56,091 nt of DNA from an uncultured Bacteroidales bacterium. Lineage in GTDB: Bacteria > Bacteroidota > Bacteroidia > Bacteroidales > UBA932. The stretch spans positions 1-56,091 of the forward strand of contig CALUPD010000017.1 of the NCBI GenBank assembly GCA_944322605.1. Reading direction: 5' to 3'. This document shows, in pieces, positions 1 through 7,955 of the stretch (the stretch's first letter is position 1; each line of letters opens with the position of its first letter). The translations under genes were made by a program, and so were the position numbers. Under the pieces are notes generated by a model. It did not search any database and was not told the DNA's origin. It saw nothing but the letters and a program-made list of their open reading frames with translations.

Positions 1-122
1 AGCTCCCTGCTTACCGTACTCTTATTGACACCTATCTGCCGAGCAATGGCTGTCTGTGTCTTTCCCTCTTGTTTTCCCAGATAGATTGCGTATCTTTGCT
101 CCCGGGTCAATTGTTTATACAT
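1..122 (-). CDS. IS30-family transposase, N-terminal fragment (cut by window edge)
   Basis: Reading the minus strand from an ATG at 122, the translation begins MYKQLTREQRYAIYLGKQEG and continues KTQTAIARQIGVNKSTVSRE up to the window edge. This is the start of an IS30-family transposase: a leading LTREQR segment followed by a helix-turn-helix (TAIARQIGVNKSTVSRE) that binds the element's ends. Only about 40 residues are present. The DDE catalytic domain lies outside the window, so whether the gene is intact cannot be judged. Confidence 0.8.
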   Translation of the reverse strand, partial: MYKQLTREQRYAIYLGKQEGKTQTAIARQIGVNKSTVSRE

Positions 123-236
123 ACGCAGCACAAAATTAATTGGTCCTGGGGGAACTTCGGTTCCCCTTTTTGTTTTTTTTTGTGTTGCATCATTGCCCCA
201 GGCTGTCTTGCCCACCCCCCTATGCCTCCCGGCCGA

Positions 237-282
237 GAAGTGCAACAGTCAGCGGCCCGCGGGCCGCTGACTGTTGCACTTC
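237..282. repeat. 46-bp perfect palindrome without a loop
   Basis: The sequence starts GAAGTGCAACAGTCAGCGGC and is its own exact reverse complement over 46 bp, with no spacer at the centre. It has no T-tract, so it does not look like a normal intrinsic terminator. It lies between the transposase start and the putative IS outer end and could extrude as a cruciform. A role as transposase operator, internal end repeat or transcription shield against read-in is inferred. Confidence 0.8.
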
Positions 283-297
283 GGTGTTGAATCTGCA
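279..297. repeat. 19-bp repeat, copy 1 (candidate IS30 terminal sequence)
   Basis: CTTCGGTGTTGAATCTGCA occurs here and identically at 33177-33195 in the same orientation. This copy overlaps the right edge of the 46-bp palindrome by four bases and lies upstream of an IS30-family transposase, which suggests it is the element's terminal repeat. Confidence 0.6.
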
Positions 298-391
298 CAT
301 GTATAAAGAACTTATGACTTCACAAGTTTCTTTTTGCATGCATAACTAACTGAAATCACGAAATATTCCATGACATGGCATCAAGCCGTGA

Positions 392-1306
392 TCAGATGGA
401 AAATGCGAGGCCGCCTACGAAATTCAGTTCGTCCCTCGAAGGATTGCATATGACACGGGCAAGAAGCCCTATCTTGAAAGAATCCTTTATCTCCCATGTC
501 CTTGAAGCATGCAAATAAATGTTGGTAATCTCGAACCCGCTGGTCTTGAACAGCGTAGTCGCCCATGGAGTACCGGCGATGCCAGCCTTCATATCGATAG
601 ACTTCAAGACCTTGAACGTATAATAAAGATCGAAGTACGAAGTAAATTCCCTTCTCCCGTAATCATCGAAATCGTTCCCGAAAAGCATGGTTCCCCAGCT
701 CACCGTAAGAGGGAATTTTTCAGAAACAGTGTATGCTACAAGAAGTTCCACCACATGAGGCGTTGTACGGCTGTTCAAATCGAAGAACTGGCGGAAAGGC
801 CTTCTTTTGCTCCCGTCAGGGCCTTCGACTCCCCATGACAGGGCATTTCCGGAAACATAATAGTCAGTCAACGCGACTTTAAGTCCCTTGTACTTGTAAG
901 TCAATGCTATATCCACTTCCTGCATGTCCGTTCCGGCAAGATCCGTAGATCCCCACAATGAAAATTCCAGTCCGGCATATTCAACCGCGATTTTCGGCTG
1001 TATGCTCGCTCCGGTCTGGTACGCGCCCCTGCAAACATAACTGCTCATCAAATCGAATCCGAAAGAAAAAGACGCTTTCCTTTTCTGCACGGGCTGCATC
1101 GCGCCATTTCCGGAATTCAACAAAGGCTCTCCGTCACGAACCGGCAGATGCCGGATAGAAGAATCAGGCATTTCCGCAACTTGGACATCCGCCAAGCCGC
1201 ATTCTGCCGAAGCCGAATATGCCGGACTATATAAACCGCAAAAAGCGACAGCCAAAACGGCGACCATTAAACAACGATTCATAAAACTCAATTTTAGGTA
1301 TTTCAA
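392..1306 (-). CDS. Predicted outer-membrane or secreted beta-rich protein
   Basis: 304 residues with an N-terminal signal peptide: basic start, hydrophobic core around residues 14-24, likely cleavage after SPAYSA near residue 32. A second Met at residue 9 (MNRCLMVAV) is an equally plausible start. The mature part has alternating hydrophobic/aromatic strands (SFSFGFDLMSSYVCRG, GLEFSLWGSTDLAG, YKYKGLKVALTDYYVSG) and ends in FVGGLAFSI, as in outer-membrane barrels; it resembles the TIGR02001/TorF putative-porin type. It overlaps the upstream lplA by 4 bp (ATGA), so it is translated from the same message. Substrate unknown; the porin assignment is tentative. Confidence 0.6.
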   Translation of the reverse strand: MKYLKLSFMNRCLMVAVLAVAFCGLYSPAYSASAECGLADVQVAEMPDSSIRHLPVRDGEPLLNSGNGAMQPVQKRKASFSFGFDLMSSYVCRGAYQTGASIQPKIAVEYAGLEFSLWGSTDLAGTDMQEVDIALTYKYKGLKVALTDYYVSGNALSWGVEGPDGSKRRPFRQFFDLNSRTTPHVVELLVAYTVSEKFPLTVSWGTMLFGNDFDDYGRREFTSYFDLYYTFKVLKSIDMKAGIAGTPWATTLFKTSGFEITNIYLHASRTWEIKDSFKIGLLARVICNPSRDELNFVGGLAFSI

Positions 1307-2298
1307 TCAAAAAACATTTCAAAAATATCATCCGCGCCTATCCCTGAAAAATAATCATCCACGCAGATTCCGGAAAGGCGTTTTTTAACGGACTCCGGAT
1401 CATACGCAGTGCCTTCCATGAGGCTTTCGAATTCCTCCGTAGGTTTCGAGAAAAAATAATCGCCCCTGACTTCCAATTTGCCGATCGCCCCCTTTTCCAC
1501 GTCAATGAAAATCTCCACAAGCCCTGAAGGGAATTTCCTGACGCTGCTGAATGAAAATGCAGGTGACATCCCGAAATTCCATTCGTCCGTAGCATATTTG
1601 GAATTCCTCAATTCCGTAATTTCGTTTTTCTGCCGGTCAGTAAATTCATAGATGGAATTATTCCCTGCTATCGCGCCGCGAAGATAATCCATGAATCCGC
1701 ATACATCCATGTCCTGCTTCAGATGCTCGCGTATGTTCGTGACCCTCGCACGGTTGGACTTCACAGCCTTGCCTTCGAACTTTTCAGGCCTGGCGTTCAA
1801 TGCTCCGGACAAATCGTCCATTGATGAAGAAAACAAAATGGTGCCGTGCTGCAATATCCTGTTTCCGTGATAGGCAATCGCGTTTCCGGAAAATTTCATT
1901 CCACCGATTGTCAAATCGTTACGTCCTTCAAGAGCTGCATTTATCCCAAGTCCGGCCAAAGCGTCTATGATTGGCCTCGTAAAACGGGAGAACATCGCCC
2001 CTGTGTCCTCTGTCCGGCTGCAATTATCGGCAAAAGTAAACAGTATGTTCCCCATGTCATGGAAAACGGCGCCCCCGCCGCTTATCCTCCTTATTACCGG
2101 AATGCCATGGGTTTTCACAAAAGGGATATTGATTTCAGCCAATGCATTCTGGTATCTCCCGATTATCACCGAACGCGAATTCCTCCACAACCTGAAAACA
2201 GGAGCTTCGAATTCTTTCAGAATATATTCTTCCGCAGCCAGATTCCAGTACGGATCCGTCACGGAATCAAAAATACACAGCATCTCAGACGTTCCCAT
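1303..2298 (-). CDS. lplA: Lipoate-protein ligase A
   Basis: 331 residues. Activates lipoate with ATP and attaches it to the lysine of lipoyl domains (2-oxoacid dehydrogenases, glycine cleavage H protein). Visible family motifs: RRISGGGAVFHDMGN (about residues 77-91), the lysine-containing GGMKFSGNAIAYHGNRILQHG, and EKFEGKAVKSNRARVTNI, with a C-terminal accessory domain as in long LplA proteins. It overlaps the PAP2 gene upstream by 14 bp and the outer-membrane protein downstream by 4 bp, as part of an obg-PAP2-lplA string. The link with obg looks positional rather than functional. Confidence 0.93.
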   Translation of the reverse strand: MGTSEMLCIFDSVTDPYWNLAAEEYILKEFEAPVFRLWRNSRSVIIGRYQNALAEINIPFVKTHGIPVIRRISGGGAVFHDMGNILFTFADNCSRTEDTGAMFSRFTRPIIDALAGLGINAALEGRNDLTIGGMKFSGNAIAYHGNRILQHGTILFSSSMDDLSGALNARPEKFEGKAVKSNRARVTNIREHLKQDMDVCGFMDYLRGAIAGNNSIYEFTDRQKNEITELRNSKYATDEWNFGMSPAFSFSSVRKFPSGLVEIFIDVEKGAIGKLEVRGDYFFSKPTEEFESLMEGTAYDPESVKKRLSGICVDDYFSGIGADDIFEMFFD

Positions 2299-2869
2299 TC
2301 GACGGTTTCTGTTTTATAAGCCTGTCTGACAAATATTTGTACAAACGATATATCAAAAAGCCGACAAGCAGGCCGAAAACCATCCCTGCAAGCACGTCCG
2401 AAGGGAAATGCTTGCCAAGGTATATCCTGCTATAGCCGACAAGCATGGCCCAAAGCATTATGAAAACGGAGTACCACTTTCTTTTAAAATACAATGCCGT
2501 AAAGCATGCGAGACCGAAGACATTCGACGCATGGCTCGAAAAAAATCCGTATTTTCCACCTCCCTGCTCTACCACGCGGGCCATGCCGTCCAATCCCGGA
2601 TCGAAGCCGGGACGGAAACGCCCTATCATTTCCCTCACGTTGAACGATATAGAATCGCACAAGGCAAAAACAAGCAGCACACCTGCAACGGCCATCAGGG
2701 CCTTTCTGTAATCCGTCCTGTAGAAAATCCCTGCCAGGATGCAGGCATACAACGGAATCCATTCCAATTTGCCGGATGCGAACAGCATCACCGAGTCCCA
2801 AAAACCGTTATGGCATCCGTTGATGGCCATAAACACGGTTCTGTCTATCTCTAAAATATTCTCAATCAT
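2285..2869 (-). CDS. PAP2-family membrane phosphatase
   Basis: 194 residues with about five hydrophobic segments. The three PAP2 phosphatase motifs are readable: [20 protein letters not shown] (variant of PSGH) and [15 protein letters not shown] with the catalytic histidine. In Bacteroidota such proteins act on undecaprenyl pyrophosphate, phosphatidylglycerol phosphate or lipid A; the sequence does not say which. It overlaps obg by 8 bp and lplA by 14 bp, so translational coupling is likely. Confidence 0.9.
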   Translation of the reverse strand: MIENILEIDRTVFMAINGCHNGFWDSVMLFASGKLEWIPLYACILAGIFYRTDYRKALMAVAGVLLVFALCDSISFNVREMIGRFRPGFDPGLDGMARVVEQGGGKYGFFSSHASNVFGLACFTALYFKRKWYSVFIMLWAMLVGYSRIYLGKHFPSDVLAGMVFGLLVGFLIYRLYKYLSDRLIKQKPSNGNV

Positions 2870-3863
2870 TCTCTTTATTCAATATTGACCATAGCAGGTT
2901 TTTAAGTTCCGCTATGCCTTCTCCGGTAACTGAAGAAATGAACATCGCAGGTATCTTGCGAGGAAGATGCCTTCTGATCTCTTTCTTGAGTTCGTCGTCA
3001 AGCATGTCGGATTTGGAAACGGCAAGAACCCTGTCCTTGTCGAGAAGTTCCGGATTATACTGTTTCAGTTCGTTCAGCAGTATCCTGTATTCGGAAAGGA
3101 TATCCTTGCTGTCGGCCGGAACAAGGAAAAGAAGCATGGAATTACGCTCAATATGGCGCAAAAACCTGAGACCCAACCCCCTGCCCTCATGAGCGCCTTC
3201 GATTATCCCAGGTATGTCAGCCATGACGAAAGACTTGTCATCATGGTAAGTGACTATCCCGACACTCGGTTCGAGGGTAGTAAAGGCATAATCCGCCACC
3301 TTCGGCCTTGCAGCGGAAACGGTAGAAAGCAATGTCGATTTTCCGGCATTCGGGAAACCCACAAGGCCTACGTCGGCGAGTATCTTGAGCTCAAGTATGA
3401 ACCATCCTTCCTGGCCGGGCTCGCCAGGCTGTGCATAGCGCGGAGTCTGGTTCGTCGCGGATTTGAAATTCGCATTTCCCAAGCCTCCCCTTCCGCCTCT
3501 GACAAGCACTTTTTCCTCGCCGTCTTCGGTAATCTCAAACAATATTTCCCCTGTCTCGGCGTTTTTGGCAACCGTGCCGAGAGGAACATCGAGATATATG
3601 TCCTTGCCATTGGCGCCTTTGCACAGAGATCCGCTGCCTGCCACTCCCGGGTCTGCCTTGACATGTTTTCTGTACCTGAGGTGTATAAGCGTCCAGAACT
3701 GCGCATTGCCACGCAATATCACATGCCCGCCCCTGCCGCCGTCGCCGCCGTCCGGGCCTCCTTTCGGAATGTATTTTTCCCTTCTGAGATGGACTGATCC
3801 CGCGCCTCCGCATCCGGACGCGCAAAAAATCTTCACATAATCCACAAAATTAGTACCTGCCAT
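2862..3863 (-). CDS. obg: Obg/CgtA ribosome-assembly GTPase
   Basis: 333 residues. The glycine-rich Obg fold occupies residues 1-158 ([20 protein letters not shown], then DGGDGGRGG) and the GTPase domain follows, with G1 [10 protein letters not shown]3 DIPG and G4 SKSD (variant of NKxD). It ends soon after the G domain, without the extra C-terminal domain of Bacillus Obg. Obg binds the 50S subunit and acts in late assembly and stress signalling. First gene of a four-gene minus-strand string. Its own promoter is visible at 3891-3921. Confidence 0.96.
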   Translation of the reverse strand: MAGTNFVDYVKIFCASGCGGAGSVHLRREKYIPKGGPDGGDGGRGGHVILRGNAQFWTLIHLRYRKHVKADPGVAGSGSLCKGANGKDIYLDVPLGTVAKNAETGEILFEITEDGEEKVLVRGGRGGLGNANFKSATNQTPRYAQPGEPGQEGWFILELKILADVGLVGFPNAGKSTLLSTVSAARPKVADYAFTTLEPSVGIVTYHDDKSFVMADIPGIIEGAHEGRGLGLRFLRHIERNSMLLFLVPADSKDILSEYRILLNELKQYNPELLDKDRVLAVSKSDMLDDELKKEIRRHLPRKIPAMFISSVTGEGIAELKNLLWSILNKEND

Positions 3864-3890
3864 AAGAAACCGTTCTTTCTAATGAAACGC

Positions 3891-3921
3891 CAAAATTATA
3901 AAAAAACCTCTGTCGCACAAA
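3891..3921 (-). promoter_or_regulatory. obg promoter, Bacteroidota type
   Basis: On the minus strand TTTG (3918-3921), 19 nt, then TAATTTTG (3891-3898): an exact match to the -33/-7 consensus TTTG-N19-TAnnTTTG. It lies 27-58 nt upstream of the obg start. The -33 element falls inside the loop of the adk terminator hairpin. Confidence 0.7.
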
Positions 3922-3934
3922 ATTGCGGCAGAGG
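3898..3934 (-). terminator. Intrinsic terminator of hpt-adk
   Basis: Minus-strand stem CCTCTGCCGCA / TGCGACAGAGG (3907-3934) with a short loop and one G.U pair, followed by a seven-T tract (3900-3906). It sits 25 nt past the adk stop codon. Confidence 0.8.
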
Positions 3935-3958
3935 CCATTCGCCATGGGAATGCGGCCG

Positions 3959-4525
3959 TTATCGCAGCAAAGAGCTTATTGCGGCGAACACTTCTTCTAT
4001 AGTGCCTGCGCCGTCGATTTCCCTGTATTTGCCCTGTTTTTTATAATATCCTACAAGAGGCTCCGTCTTCTTATGATAGGTTTCGATTCTCTGGTTTATC
4101 ACTTTCGGATCAGCATCGTCCTTGCGGTTTTCGATTTCCGCCCTGTGCTTTATCCTCTCGAAAATCTTGTCATCGTCTATCATTATCGACAACACGTCCG
4201 AAACTTCGTTCCCGCGCTCGGACAACATCTTGTCAAGCGCAAGGGCCTGTGCTTCGGTCCTTGGGAATCCGTCGAACAGGAATCCTTCGACCTGGGGGTT
4301 GTTTTCTATTTCGGATCTGATAATTGCTATCATCGTGTCGTCTGCTATCAAATCCCCCCTGTTGATGATTTCCTGGACTGTTTTGCCCAGTTCCGTTCCT
4401 TTTTCGATTTCTTTCCTTAACAAATCTCCTGTAGAAATATGGCGCAAACCGTATTTTTCAACAAGCAGCTTAGCCTGCGTTCCCTTACCTGCGCCTGGAG
4501 GGCCGAAAAGCAAATAAAATTTCAT
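3959..4525 (-). CDS. adk: Adenylate kinase
   Basis: 188 residues; converts ATP + AMP to 2 ADP. P-loop GPPGAGKGT at residues 8-16, AMP-site HISTGDLLRKEI, FDGFPRTEAQA around residue 83. The enzyme is the short form without a zinc LID, normal for this phylum. It starts 21 nt after the hpt stop, so the two purine-salvage/energy genes form one transcript that ends at the terminator at 3898-3934. Confidence 0.96.
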   Translation of the reverse strand: MKFYLLFGPPGAGKGTQAKLLVEKYGLRHISTGDLLRKEIEKGTELGKTVQEIINRGDLIADDTMIAIIRSEIENNPQVEGFLFDGFPRTEAQALALDKMLSERGNEVSDVLSIMIDDDKIFERIKHRAEIENRKDDADPKVINQRIETYHKKTEPLVGYYKKQGKYREIDGAGTIEEVFAAISSLLR

Positions 4526-4546
4526 AATTCCTTACGTTTATAACTG

Positions 4547-5092
4547 TTACTGGTTATCTATCACATATATATCCTTGTACTGGCGCCCGAGCCCGTTATA
4601 ATCAAGCCCGAACCCGACAATGAAGTCGTTGCCCAGTTCCATTGCGGGAAACCTTATCGGAATGTCTTCTGCATACGCCTCAGGCTTGAAGAATAGGGTG
4701 CATACGTTCACATCCTTCGCACCTGCCGAAACCAGAGTGTCGTATATGGACCTTATGGTCTTGCCAGTTTCGACTATGTCTTCGACAATGATCGTCCTTC
4801 GTCCCCTCACATCGTTGTTAAGGCCTAAAAGCGTATTCACCTTGCCGGTAGACGACGTTCCGGAATAGGAGGACATCTTGACAAAAGATATTTCCGCCTG
4901 GAAGGACAGTTTCTGAGCAAGCTCTGCGGCGAACATGAACGAACCGTTAAGTATGCCGACAATTACCGGAGGAGTCTTTTCCCCGCCGTATTCAGCATTC
5001 AGCCCGGAAGCCACCATAGAGATAGACTCCATTATCTTGGCATTAGGAATCGCCAACCTGAACATCTTGTCGTGCAGCCTTATCTTTTCCAT
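4547..5092 (-). CDS. hpt: Hypoxanthine phosphoribosyltransferase
   Basis: 181 residues; transfers phosphoribosyl from PRPP to hypoxanthine or guanine. Visible: VGILNGSFMFAAELA near residue 45, the PRPP-binding loop IIVEDIVETGKTI around residue 101, and the C-terminal FIVGFGLDYNGLGRQYKDIYV that closes over the purine. It is divergent from purE across a 68-bp gap, so purine salvage and de novo synthesis genes face away from each other. I see no convincing minus-strand -7 box in that gap. Confidence 0.93.
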   Translation of the reverse strand: MEKIRLHDKMFRLAIPNAKIMESISMVASGLNAEYGGEKTPPVIVGILNGSFMFAAELAQKLSFQAEISFVKMSSYSGTSSTGKVNTLLGLNNDVRGRRTIIVEDIVETGKTIRSIYDTLVSAGAKDVNVCTLFFKPEAYAEDIPIRFPAMELGNDFIVGFGLDYNGLGRQYKDIYVIDNQ

Positions 5093-5122
5093 TGCAATTT
5101 ATTGGATTATGCTATATTTTTG
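5092..5122 (+). promoter_or_regulatory. Probable purE promoter
   Basis: TATTTTTG (5115-5122) matches TAnnTTTG exactly. A degenerate TTGC lies at 5092-5095, 19 nt upstream. The predicted start site lies 30 nt or less before the purE ATG. Confidence 0.45.
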
Positions 5123-5160
5123 CAACTGCGAATTTATAAAAAAATTAACGACTACAAAAC

Positions 5161-5673
5161 ATGAAACCTGTTGTCAGCATCATCATGGGCAGCACATCGG
5201 ATATGAACATAATGAAACAGGCTGCCGATTTCCTTAACGAAATGGAAATACCGTTCGAAATAAACGCCCTGTCGGCGCACAGGGTGCCTGAAAAAGTCAT
5301 GGAATTTGCGAAAGGGGCAAAAGAAAGGGGCATAAAGGTAATAATTGCCGGAGCAGGAGGAGCGGCCCATCTTCCTGGAGTGATAGCAGCCCTCACGCCG
5401 CTGCCTGTCATAGGCGTTCCCATCAAGTCGTCGAATTCCATGGACGGATGGGACTCGGTATTGTCGATTTTGCAGATGCCTTCCGGAATACCGGTAGCGA
5501 CAGTCGCCTTGGACGGCGCAAAAAATGCAGGAATACTCGCCATGCAGATACTCGCCACGGCAGACGAATCAATAATGCAGAAATTCATCAGGTTCAAATC
5601 GGAACTCGCGCTGAAAATAGAAAAAGCCAACCATGATCTCGCAGAAATAAAATACGATTTCAAAACCAATTAA
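5161..5673 (+). CDS. purE: N5-CAIR mutase (PurE class I)
   Basis: 170 residues; rearranges N5-carboxyaminoimidazole ribonucleotide to CAIR in purine synthesis. The class I signature is clear: IIMGSTSDMNIMKQA at residues 7-21, SAHRVPEKV near residue 38 with the catalytic histidine, and AGAGGAAHLPGVIAALTPLPVIGVP. No purK is adjacent. The gene is followed by two hairpins (5686-5776) before the next plus-strand gene. Confidence 0.96.
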   Translation: MKPVVSIIMGSTSDMNIMKQAADFLNEMEIPFEINALSAHRVPEKVMEFAKGAKERGIKVIIAGAGGAAHLPGVIAALTPLPVIGVPIKSSNSMDGWDSVLSILQMPSGIPVATVALDGAKNAGILAMQILATADESIMQKFIRFKSELALKIEKANHDLAEIKYDFKTN

Positions 5674-5685
5674 AAGCCGGATGCA

Positions 5686-5776
5686 GTTGCCTTTTGCAGA
5701 ACCGCCGGTTCGCTGAAGGCAACCGCACAGTTTCATCCTGACGGACAGCAAATGCGGCATTTGCCAGTAATGCCGC
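5686..5776 (+). other. Two tandem hairpins between purE and the HHH-barrel gene
   Basis: Hairpin 1 (5686-5723): GTTGCCTT pairs with AAGGCAAC, with an inner GAACCG/CGGTTC stem. Hairpin 2 (5754-5776): GCGGCATT pairs with AATGCCGC around a 7-nt loop. Neither has a downstream T-tract, so they are not classical terminators. They may protect the purE mRNA 3' end or lower expression of the next gene, which has no visible promoter of its own. Confidence 0.5.
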
Positions 5777-5801
5777 GCCGCAATGATAACGAGGGGGAGA
5801 T

Positions 5802-7844
5802 ATGAAGGGAAGGAAAACAATAGCGGTAATTATCGCATGCTCATGCGCCATATGCCGGGCGTATGGAAACATTTGCATGGAAAGCACAGGCATTTGCCGG
5901 AAAACGGAGGACATCGAATCCATCGAAGAGGACACGGAAAGGCTCATGGCGTTCCTTTTCGAGACAAGCAGCCATGCCCGCGAATACAGCGAAGAGGAAA
6001 TAGCCGAATTGTCCGAAGCGATCGAACAGGCCCGGACGAATCCTATTCCGGTGAACTATCCTGACGAAAGCGGGGTCATCGAACTTCTCATAGGCGGATA
6101 CAGAAAAGCCTCTATCGAAAAGTACATACGCGACTACGGATTCATAAGGTCCGTTTCCGAACTTGCCGCAGTGCCGGGATTCAATGAAAAGGCGGCTCGC
6201 GCGATTTCCGCCTACATAACGTTCGAAACGGACAACAGGAATATACGCCCGACGTGGAAAAACATAAAAAGGATTATCGGATACGGAAAGCACGAACTCA
6301 TCCTGAGGACAACTAAAAAACTAAACCTCAGAGATTTCAAAATCGATCCGGAAAGCACCTCCGGCTATGTAGGAAAAGATTATTACCTGTACGGACGATA
6401 CTCGTTCAACGCATCGGACCACATAAAGGCTGGAATCACTATAGAAAAGGACGCCGGGGAAAAGATGTTTCCGGTCAAAGGCAGCATCGAGCCGGAAATG
6501 ATTTCAGGATATGCCTCGCTCGAAAACATGAAGCTGAGCAGCAACCTGATCCTTAATTCATTCATAGCAGGAGACTATTCCATAAGCGCAGGACAGGGAT
6601 TGTGCTTTTCATTTCCGGGTTCGTTTTTTTCTTCGGGACTGCCCTCCAGCGCAGGCCGCCTCGCAAAGACCGTCAGGCCGTACCGGTCATCCGGGGAAAT
6701 AAATTTCCTAAGGGGAGCCGCATTGTCGGTCGCATGGAAGAATTTCAGCTTTTCGCCTTTCATATCATACAAAAGAACAGACGGCCGCATCGAAGGAGAA
6801 TATTACCGTTCCAAGCCGGATACAGGCATTCACAATTCCGTTTCCTCGCTCAAGTCAAGAAAGACCGTAAGGGAATTCATAACCGGATTATCATTTGCAT
6901 TCGACAATGATTTTATCCACGCAGGACTGAATTTCATTACTTACGATACGGACAAAAAGAACGGAATCGAGGAAAATTATTACAACAAATACCAGCTTTA
7001 CAAAGGCAGGTGGGGAAACATCAGCGCGGATTTCGTGTTCAAGGCCGGAATCCTCAGGATTTTCGGAGAACTGGCAGTCGATTTCACCCCTGACATTGCA
7101 TTTATCGCAGGAGCATCGGCTTATTTGTCGGAACGCACGGAACTCAGCCTCAACATAAGGGGATACGGAGTAGGATACAAAGCCCCTTATGCTTCAGCCA
7201 CGGGCAATAATTCTTCGGTCTCGAACGAATACGGGGCAGGCCTGTCATGCCGCATAGAACATGCCTACGGGAAATATTCGGACATTTTCGCCGACTTCTC
7301 GTATCATCCGTATTTCAGGTTCGCGGTCAGGCATCCCGGAAGCAGGATGAAATTATCATACAGGTATTCCGCATCCCTCGACAAATTGGAAGCATACGCG
7401 GCAGCCTCGTACTCCGCAGATTTTCCCGGAACGCCAGGAAGACTGTCAGTAAAAGGCTCGGAAAACATAAAAATCTCAGACGCTGCGGCACTGTCGTTCC
7501 GTGAAGCCGTATCGGCCGACTTTGGCAAAAGCCTTAAGGAAAGTTCATTCGGGATAATGATGTCAGCCGGAATAAGCATCAGGCTCGGCCGATTCGACGC
7601 ATTCGCAAGCGCAGCCTATTTCAACAGCCCCGACTGGAACGCAAGGCTGTACATATACGAAAAGGACCTGCTTTATACATACTCCAGCAGGTCTTTGTAC
7701 GGGCATGGAATCAGGCCATATCTTTACATAAAATACAAGCCTTTCGATTTCATGGAAATATGGTTCAAGGCCAGCCTTGAATGCCGGTTCGGCTCAGACA
7801 GGCTGAAGACGGAATACCGGTTACAGGCAAGATTAAAATTATAA
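5802..7844 (+). CDS. Helix-hairpin-helix plus beta-barrel protein, function unknown
   Basis: 680 residues. A signal peptide covers residues 1-20 (MKGRKTIAVIIACSCAICRA). An acidic helical region (about 30-80) is followed by a ComEA-like helix-hairpin-helix segment (about 100-145) containing SVSELAAVPGFNEKAARAISAYI. The rest, about residues 150-680, alternates short aromatic strands and turns (YYLYGRYSFNASDHIKAGITIE, SAGQGLCFSFPGSFF) and ends in YRLQARLKL, as in outer-membrane barrels. The start is supported by GAGGGGGAG just upstream. HHH domains usually bind DNA, so an envelope protein with one could bind or pass DNA, but no function is proven. Proteins of this layout recur in Bacteroidota. 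Confidence 0.75.
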   Translation: MKGRKTIAVIIACSCAICRAYGNICMESTGICRKTEDIESIEEDTERLMAFLFETSSHAREYSEEEIAELSEAIEQARTNPIPVNYPDESGVIELLIGGYRKASIEKYIRDYGFIRSVSELAAVPGFNEKAARAISAYITFETDNRNIRPTWKNIKRIIGYGKHELILRTTKKLNLRDFKIDPESTSGYVGKDYYLYGRYSFNASDHIKAGITIEKDAGEKMFPVKGSIEPEMISGYASLENMKLSSNLILNSFIAGDYSISAGQGLCFSFPGSFFSSGLPSSAGRLAKTVRPYRSSGEINFLRGAALSVAWKNFSFSPFISYKRTDGRIEGEYYRSKPDTGIHNSVSSLKSRKTVREFITGLSFAFDNDFIHAGLNFITYDTDKKNGIEENYYNKYQLYKGRWGNISADFVFKAGILRIFGELAVDFTPDIAFIAGASAYLSERTELSLNIRGYGVGYKAPYASATGNNSSVSNEYGAGLSCRIEHAYGKYSDIFADFSYHPYFRFAVRHPGSRMKLSYRYSASLDKLEAYAAASYSADFPGTPGRLSVKGSENIKISDAAALSFREAVSADFGKSLKESSFGIMMSAGISIRLGRFDAFASAAYFNSPDWNARLYIYEKDLLYTYSSRSLYGHGIRPYLYIKYKPFDFMEIWFKASLECRFGSDRLKTEYRLQARLKL

Positions 7845-7955
7845 GCCGCATCCTGTACGGGCATCCGGCAATTTGCATTATGCGGAAAAACAGGAATTTC
7901 CAACGGCTATCCGGACCTGCCTGCCATAGGACGGCATGGCTTCCATGACAGGAAA

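Larger units (their letters stand above)
1..297 (-). mobile_element. IS30-family insertion sequence, transposase-proximal end (partial)
   Basis: The transposase 5' end (1-122) is followed by about 175 bp of non-coding sequence that includes a 46-bp perfect palindrome (237-282) and ends in a 19-mer (279-297) found once more in the window at 33177-33195, away from any transposase. IS30-family elements have terminal inverted repeats just upstream of the transposase, so the 19-mer is my candidate outer end. The exact boundary and any target duplication cannot be set because the other end is missing. Confidence 0.45.
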
